The translations under genes and the position numbers were made by a program. Below the pieces are notes generated by a model, which was given only the letters and a program-made list of their open reading frames with translations, ran no database searches and was not told the origin of the DNA. A DNA stretch of 26,965 nucleotides, taken from Candidatus Latescibacterota bacterium (GTDB taxonomy: Bacteria > Eisenbacteria > RBG-16-71-46 > SZUA-252). The stretch lies in NCBI GenBank assembly GCA_016207265.1, contig JACQPZ010000059.1, forward strand, positions 1-26,965. Reading direction: 5' to 3'. Of the stretch, positions 22,621 to 26,965 are shown in pieces. Positions within the stretch are counted from its first letter, which is position 1. Every line of letters starts with the position of its first letter.

Positions 22621-22657
22621 GCAACGTAAGTCTATTTCACTTAACGGCTTACGCTAC
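22621..22657. promoter_or_regulatory. Inverted repeat upstream of the sigma-54 site
   Basis: The half-sites GCAACGTAAG (22621-22630) and CTTACGCTAC (22648-22657) match as inverted repeats in 8 of 10 positions, with the core CGTAAG/CTTACG exact and 17 nt between. The pair lies about 40-80 nt upstream of the expected pilM start, in an AT-richer patch. It could be an activator or repressor site for the pilus operon. It also sits in the region between this operon and the divergent membrane-protein gene at 22840. The rest of 22658-22839 shows nothing I can name. Confidence 0.45.
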
Positions 22658-22839
22658 CGGGTTCCCGCCGACGCGGAATGCGATCCGAGTTCGGGGACCC
22701 ATTGCATCCCGCACGACCGGCTGCCACCGAGCCGTCGCTCACGCCGCCGGATGAATCCGGACCGCGCTTCCGAGCGCGGCCTTGGCCCGCGACTTGCGCG
22801 ACATTGACCCGCCGCGAGGCGCTTTGTTACGGTGCGCCC

Positions 22840-24369
22840 ATGCATCGAAGCGTCCAGGGCGCCGCCTGGGTCGCCGCCCTCGCAGCGCTCTGGGCCTACG
22901 CCTTGACGCTCTCGCCCACGGTCGCCTGGGTGAACCTGGGCGAGGACTCCGGCGATCTGCTCGCCGCCGCGGCTACCCTCGGCATCCCCCACCCCACCGG
23001 CTATCCCCTGTTCGTTCTTCTCGGGCGGCTCGCCACGTTCCTGCCGGTCGGGAGCGTCGCGTTCCGGATCAACCTGGTCTCGGCGATCGCCGGGGCCGCC
23101 GGCGTCTACTTCCTCGCGCGTCTCGCGCTCGCGCTCGCGAAGGACGAGCGTCCCGGACCGGGCGCCGCCTTCTGCTCCCTGGCAGCCGCGCTTCTCTACG
23201 CATTCTCCCGAGGCGCGTGGAGCCAGAGCGTTCTGGCCGAGGTCTACACGCTCAACGTCGCGTTCCTGGGCGCAATCTTGCTGTCGCTCGCACGGGCCGA
23301 GGAGGGCGGGCGCGTCCGCTTCCTCCTGCTCGCCGCCTACCTCTGGGGCCTGGGGCTCACGAATCACCTGCTCCTGCTCGCGGCGGGCCCGGCCCTGGTC
23401 GTCTCGACCTGGCGAATGCTCCGTGCCGGAATCATCGGCCTCAGGACGGCCGTTCTTTTGCCGGTTCTTTCGTTCTGGGGGCTGACCCTGGATCTCTTCT
23501 TGCCGATCCGGGCGGCGCTGAACCCCGAGTTTTCGTGGGGGGCTCCGGCAACGCCCGAGCAGCTCGGCTGGCTGCTGACCGGCGCCCAGTACGCGCGCAA
23601 CTTCTTCGGGCGGGATTTCCCGGATGCGATCCGGCACCTCGCGCCGGGACGGTGGGGGGTCGATTTCGGGTGGGGGCTCCCCGCGCTCCTGATCGGCGCG
23701 GCCGCGGCCCTATGGCTCCGCACGGGGCGATCCACCGCCACGTGGACCGCGCTCGCGGCGTCCCTCGTGCTCCTCTCGCTCTACGCGATCGGAGACGACG
23801 TCGGGTACTGGATGCCGGCGGCGTTTCTCGCCACGGCGCTCGCGGGCGCGGGATGGGCCTCCCTCTGGGGCGTGACCCGGTGGCGGTATCCGACCAGGGT
23901 GGCGGCTCTGGCGCTGCTCGCAGGCGGGGCGCTCCTCGGATTCGCGCGGCATTACGGTATGGTCGACGCGTCGAAGGACCTCACCCCGTATCTCTACGCG
24001 AAGAACAACCTGTCCGCGGTCGATCCGAATGCCCTGATCATCAGCGAGTACGACGGGCGGACGTTCGCGCTCTGGTTCTACAAGGCGACGGACTTTCGAG
24101 ACAGCCATCGGAACCTCGTCGTGGCGTACAAGTACCTGCTCGTATGGCCGTGGTACCTCCACCATCTGGCGCGCCATTACCCCACGCTCGCGGTCCCCGG
24201 GTACCCGGGAGATCTGGATCTGATGATGAACCGCCTCATCGCGCGGAACATCCGCAAGCGGCCGGTCTATCTGACCCGGGATGATCCGGGCTTGGTACCG
24301 CTCTTTCGTACGGAGCGCGTCGGGGATCCGCGCCTCCCGCTCTACCGGGTCCGGGAGGCCGGCTCGTGA
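22840..24369 (+). CDS. DUF2723 family membrane protein (GT-C / O-mannosyltransferase-like)
   Basis: A 509-residue polytopic membrane protein with about ten hydrophobic segments. The family signature is early: NLGEDSGDLLAAAATLGIPHPTGYPLF, with acidic residues E35, D36 and D39 in the first periplasmic loop, then LLGRLATFLPVGSVAFRINLVSA. Related proteins, including eukaryotic TMEM260, are GT-C glycosyltransferases that use lipid-linked sugars. The acceptor here is unknown. The C-terminal 120 residues are a soluble domain (NALIISEYDGRTFALWFYK to PVYLTRDDPGLVPLF). The ATG at 22840 gives a natural first helix and is preferred. The frame stays open upstream to 22678 without family features, and there is no clear ribosome binding site. 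Its stop overlaps the next gene's start (GTGA). Confidence 0.85.
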   Translation: MHRSVQGAAWVAALAALWAYALTLSPTVAWVNLGEDSGDLLAAAATLGIPHPTGYPLFVLLGRLATFLPVGSVAFRINLVSAIAGAAGVYFLARLALALAKDERPGPGAAFCSLAAALLYAFSRGAWSQSVLAEVYTLNVAFLGAILLSLARAEEGGRVRFLLLAAYLWGLGLTNHLLLLAAGPALVVSTWRMLRAGIIGLRTAVLLPVLSFWGLTLDLFLPIRAALNPEFSWGAPATPEQLGWLLTGAQYARNFFGRDFPDAIRHLAPGRWGVDFGWGLPALLIGAAAALWLRTGRSTATWTALAASLVLLSLYAIGDDVGYWMPAAFLATALAGAGWASLWGVTRWRYPTRVAALALLAGGALLGFARHYGMVDASKDLTPYLYAKNNLSAVDPNALIISEYDGRTFALWFYKATDFRDSHRNLVVAYKYLLVWPWYLHHLARHYPTLAVPGYPGDLDLMMNRLIARNIRKRPVYLTRDDPGLVPLFRTERVGDPRLPLYRVREAGS

Positions 24370-26540
24370 ACGCGAAGCCCCGCGAACCGCTCGCCCGGCG
24401 CGGACCGCTCGCCCGCCGCGGATCGCTCCTGCTCGGGCTCGCGTCGGTCGCCGTCATCTGCTATCAAGTCGGCCGGCTGCTCCGCGCGGAGCGCGTGATC
24501 ACGGGCGGGGAGCTTTCCCTCCCGCTGGACGACAGCTTCATCTATCTCCAGTACGCCCGCGCCATCGCCGAGGGCCATCCCTTCGTCTACTCGCCCGGGA
24601 ACGGGCCCACGACGGGCGCGACGAGCCTCCTCTGGCCCTTCCTCCTCGTTCCGCCGCATCTCTTCCACCTCGGACCGACGATGGCGATCGCGTGGTCGCT
24701 CGCGTTGGGGGTCGTGGCGTTCTGGGCGAGCGCGACGCTCATGGGGAAGCTCGGGCGGACCCTCGCGGGCCCCGCGGGCATGGTGCTCGCGGTCGCGCTC
24801 TTCCTCGGGAACCCCTACCTCCTCTGGGGCTACATGAGCGGGATGGAGATCCCCCTCTATGCGACGGCGCTTCTCATGGCGCTCCTCCTTTACCTGCGCG
24901 AGTGCAAGGAGGCGCGTTTCCCGAAGCTCCGCTGGTGTCTCTTCGTCCTCGCCGCCTCCCGGCCCGAGGGCGCCGCACTGAGCGGGATGTTCGGGCTCGC
25001 CATGATCGGAGCGCGGTGGCGCGCGTCCCGCTCCGCCAAGGGACCCCGCTTCTTGAGCGCTTCGCTCCTCCTGCCGTTCGCCGCGGCGGCGTTCCCGTTC
25101 CTCGTCAACCTCCTGGTCACGGGCTCGATCGAATCCACGGGCTCCCAGGCCAAATCGATCCTCTCCGAGCCGCATCCCGACGTGCGGCGTCGGTTCCTCG
25201 CCGAGTCCCCGGGCGTCTGGCTCACGATCGGAAAGGCGTACCTCGCGTGGTTTCAGCTCCTCCCGGACGGCGTGATGATGCCGCAGTTCGCGGTTCCAAG
25301 CGCCGTCGCGCTCCTCCTGTTCGCCGTATTCTCCTTCTGGCCGAAGCAGCGGCCGTGGGCGGACGGCCGCGTCGTGTTCCTCCTCGCCCCCGCCGCGTTC
25401 CTCGTCGGCTCCTTGCCGATCGCATGGTCCGTCCACTGCTACCGCTATCAGCAGGGGTTCTACCCGGTCGTGCTCGCCTGTTATGCGGCCGGTCTGGGGC
25501 GCGCCGCGCTCTACGCGTGGACGCGCATTCCGCGGAAGATCGGAGGGCCGCTGGCGGCGCTCGCGATCGCCCTGCCCCTCTGGGCGCTCCTCCCGAGCTT
25601 TGCGCGCGACATGAACCGGCTCATTCTCTTCTACGGCCACAACTGCGAGAACATCCTCAACCAGCAGGTGAAGGTGGGCCGGTGGATCGACCGCAATCTG
25701 CCGCGAGACGCGGTCGTGGGCATGAACGACGCCGGGGCGATCGCCTACTACGGAAACCGGTCCACGCTCGACATGATCGGGCTCACCTCGGAGGGATTTG
25801 CGCAGGTCTACCGGTCGGGAATCGGGTGCCTGTTCGAGCGGCTGCGGCGTCTTCCCCCCGAGCGCAAGCCGACCTATTTCGCGATCTACATCGAGTGGTT
25901 CCCGTATCTGAAGTCGAGCGGCATCCTCGGGCCGGAGGCCTTCCGGGCCCACCTCGGGTTCAACACGATCTGCGGCCAGGAGGACAAGGAGGTGTTTCCC
26001 GCGACCTGGATCGACGTGGCCCGGGCGGACTCTCCCGCACTTTCGCACCCCGAGGCGGCGGGGATGCGGATCCGCGACTCCTTGGATCACGCCTGGCTCG
26101 AGGATGAGAGCCGCCATGAATGGTCCGCGTTCGGATACGAGTTCAACGAGAAGAAGCGATCGTGGGAGACCCGCCCGACGCAGCTCCTGCGCGACGTGCT
26201 CCGCCAGTACGTCTACACGGACCGTCCCACGCGGCCGGTCGCGGACGGGGGAAGAATGGTGTTCGGCTGGGAGCGCTTCCGCGTGAGCGCGGAGCCCGGG
26301 AAGGACCTTCTCCTCGTGATGCGGACCGACGCCTGGTTTCCGAACCGGCTCACCGTGAGCGTGGACGGGGCCCGCGCGGGGATCTGGACCATCGCGCGGT
26401 CCGAGACGGCCTGGGTGGAGCCTTCGTTCCGCGTGCCGGGGCGGCTGGTCACGCGCCCTCGGCCCCGGATCGAGATCCGGCGGGACGATCCGAAGGACGG
26501 GAGCGACTACGCTCCCTTCCACTACTGGATCTACCAGTAG
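24366..26540 (+). CDS. Large GT-C-like membrane glycosyltransferase
   Basis: A 724-residue protein with a basic N-terminus, about ten membrane helices up to residue 420, and a soluble C-terminal part of about 300 residues. The first periplasmic loop carries LPLDDSFIYLQYARAIAEGHPFVYSPGN with the D55-D56 pair, followed by PTTGATSLLWPFLL. This pattern is typical of GT-C enzymes using polyprenyl-phosphate sugars (ArnT/PMT/arabinosyltransferase type). The C-terminal part has a YfhO-like layout: a WIDRNLPRDAVVGMNDAGAIAYYGNR segment (fold unclear), then a beta-rich end (LTVSVDGARAGIWTI). The GTG start overlaps the previous stop, so the two enzymes are probably made in step and may act on the same glycan. 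Substrate and acceptor are not readable. Confidence 0.82.
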   Translation: MNAKPREPLARRGPLARRGSLLLGLASVAVICYQVGRLLRAERVITGGELSLPLDDSFIYLQYARAIAEGHPFVYSPGNGPTTGATSLLWPFLLVPPHLFHLGPTMAIAWSLALGVVAFWASATLMGKLGRTLAGPAGMVLAVALFLGNPYLLWGYMSGMEIPLYATALLMALLLYLRECKEARFPKLRWCLFVLAASRPEGAALSGMFGLAMIGARWRASRSAKGPRFLSASLLLPFAAAAFPFLVNLLVTGSIESTGSQAKSILSEPHPDVRRRFLAESPGVWLTIGKAYLAWFQLLPDGVMMPQFAVPSAVALLLFAVFSFWPKQRPWADGRVVFLLAPAAFLVGSLPIAWSVHCYRYQQGFYPVVLACYAAGLGRAALYAWTRIPRKIGGPLAALAIALPLWALLPSFARDMNRLILFYGHNCENILNQQVKVGRWIDRNLPRDAVVGMNDAGAIAYYGNRSTLDMIGLTSEGFAQVYRSGIGCLFERLRRLPPERKPTYFAIYIEWFPYLKSSGILGPEAFRAHLGFNTICGQEDKEVFPATWIDVARADSPALSHPEAAGMRIRDSLDHAWLEDESRHEWSAFGYEFNEKKRSWETRPTQLLRDVLRQYVYTDRPTRPVADGGRMVFGWERFRVSAEPGKDLLLVMRTDAWFPNRLTVSVDGARAGIWTIARSETAWVEPSFRVPGRLVTRPRPRIEIRRDDPKDGSDYAPFHYWIYQ

Positions 26541-26556
26541 CTACTGGTCGATCCAG
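26525..26556. terminator. 32-nt near-perfect palindrome over two convergent stop codons
   Basis: Sixteen bases on each side of 26540/26541 are reverse complements except for one position (26532 against 26549). The innermost 16 bp (26533-26548) are perfect. The plus-strand gene stops with TAG at 26538-26540 and the minus-strand gene with TAG at 26543-26541, so the stops touch at the dyad centre. It may serve as a two-way end signal, but there is no T-run on either side, so rho-independent termination is doubtful. Confidence 0.6.
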
Positions 26557-26965
26557 GAGGAGATTTCGTACCGGGTGAGCGCGTAGAGCTGGTTGATCAT
26601 CGCGCTCGAGTAGAGGAGCTTCACGTTGCCGTTCACGTTCGTCGTGCCGGTGAGCGTCCCCTGGACCATGATCCCGCCGACCACCTGCTTGGCGTTGCCG
26701 CCTCCCACGATGTCCAGGTCGCCGAGCACGATGATGACGCCGTTGTAGTTGAACGTCCCGCCCATCTTGAAGTCGCCGTCGATGATCAGGACCCCCGCGC
26801 CCGTGTTGTTCGAGGAGAGGTCCAGATCCCCTGCCACGTGCACGACCTTGAGATCCCCGATCGTGCCCCAGCCGGCGGTGCTCGGGTTGTTCTGGTCGCC
26901 GTTATACGTGATGTCCGCGAGCTGGCCCCAGGACGCCGCGATGGCGGGAAGGTCCAGGTTCACGG
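26541..26965 (-). CDS. C-terminal part of a beta-helix-like, possibly PilX-like surface protein, cut by window edge
   Basis: The frame is open to the right edge, so the 141 residues seen are only the 3' end. The sequence is a run of short beta strands with repeated Gly-Asp turns: VVHVAGDLDLSSN, GVLIIDGDFKMGG, GVIIVLGDLDIVGGG, GGIMVQGTLTGT. It then has a helix and the end RYEISSWIDQ. This pattern resembles the C-terminal part of long PilX_N-type minor pilin proteins and bactofilin-like beta helices. The pilus operon 4 kb away makes a pilus role attractive, but the diagnostic N-terminal pilin helix is outside the window. Asn/Thr-rich composition suggests an exported protein. Function is uncertain. 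Confidence 0.6.
   Translation of the reverse strand, partial: VNLDLPAIAASWGQLADITYNGDQNNPSTAGWGTIGDLKVVHVAGDLDLSSNNTGAGVLIIDGDFKMGGTFNYNGVIIVLGDLDIVGGGNAKQVVGGIMVQGTLTGTTNVNGNVKLLYSSAMINQLYALTRYEISSWIDQ

Noticed and set aside
22805..22833. TTGACC followed after 17 nt by TTACGG as a promoter for the DUF2723 gene
   Set aside because: The -10 fits poorly and transcription would begin at or inside the start codon. Not strong enough to annotate.
22678..22839. 54-codon N-terminal extension of the DUF2723 gene
   Set aside because: The added residues have no family similarity and would push the first membrane helix far inside. The ATG at 22840 fits the family start.
24342..26522. A 726-codon minus-strand open frame antisense to the GT-C-like gene
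   Set aside because: The plus-strand reading has clear membrane helices and a catalytic-type DD motif. The antisense product is low-complexity Arg/Glu/Pro.

Overview
The window is very GC-rich, densely packed bacterial DNA. Two blocks fill it. Nearly everything from 1 to about 22,520 lies on the minus strand in short-spaced or overlapping operons. A short plus-strand pair of membrane enzymes lies near the right end. An LpxL/HtrB-type lipid A acyltransferase and a type IV pilus secretin point to a Gram-negative, two-membrane organism. Selenocysteine machinery, DUF5683, DUF2723, an FmdB zinc ribbon, HEAT repeats and high GC together recall uncultured phyla around the FCB/Eisenbacteria-Gemmatimonadota area. 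That placement is inference only. I see no insertion sequence, prophage, CRISPR array or clear sign of recent transfer.

Layout, following transcription on the minus strand from right to left: a pilus operon pilM-pilN-pilO-pilP-pilQ (22518 to 17741) behind a near-perfect sigma-54 promoter; aroK, rsmD, coaD, an aspartate-type aminotransferase and a FmdB zinc ribbon (17623 to 14456); an isocitrate-dehydrogenase-family enzyme, obg, a HEAT-repeat protein, dprA and an lpxL-like acyltransferase (14269 to 9632); a single plus-strand DUF3467 gene (9305-9607) divergent from a GAF-GAF histidine-kinase-like protein (9170 to 6945); tRNA-Phe and tRNA-Thr; glmM, glmS, ridA, selD and tRNA-Sec (6657 to 1794); then a small membrane protein, a DUF5683 protein and lepA, which is cut by the left edge. 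On the plus strand two GT-C-like membrane proteins (22840-26540) are translationally coupled. They converge end to end with the 3' part of a possible PilX-like gene cut by the right edge.

The most informative local system is selenium use. The selD gene reads through an in-frame UGA (codon 20, 2901-2903) in the place where other SelD proteins carry Cys or Sec, with a bacterial SECIS-like hairpin right after it. The gene for tRNA-Sec (anticodon UCA, long variable arm, encoded CCA) starts only 10 nt after the selD stop. A conventional gene call would lose the first 23 residues and the catalytic Sec. selA and selB are not in the window.

Other points worth a second look: the kinase-like protein has lost its phospho-acceptor His (Gln instead) and key N-box and G1 residues; lepA is preceded by a triplicated 8-bp unit that makes two three-codon ORFs, each joined to the next start by ATGA; Obg has an SRSD sequence where NKxD is expected; and a 32-nt near-perfect palindrome is centred on two abutting convergent stop codons, so both proteins end in W-I-x-Q.
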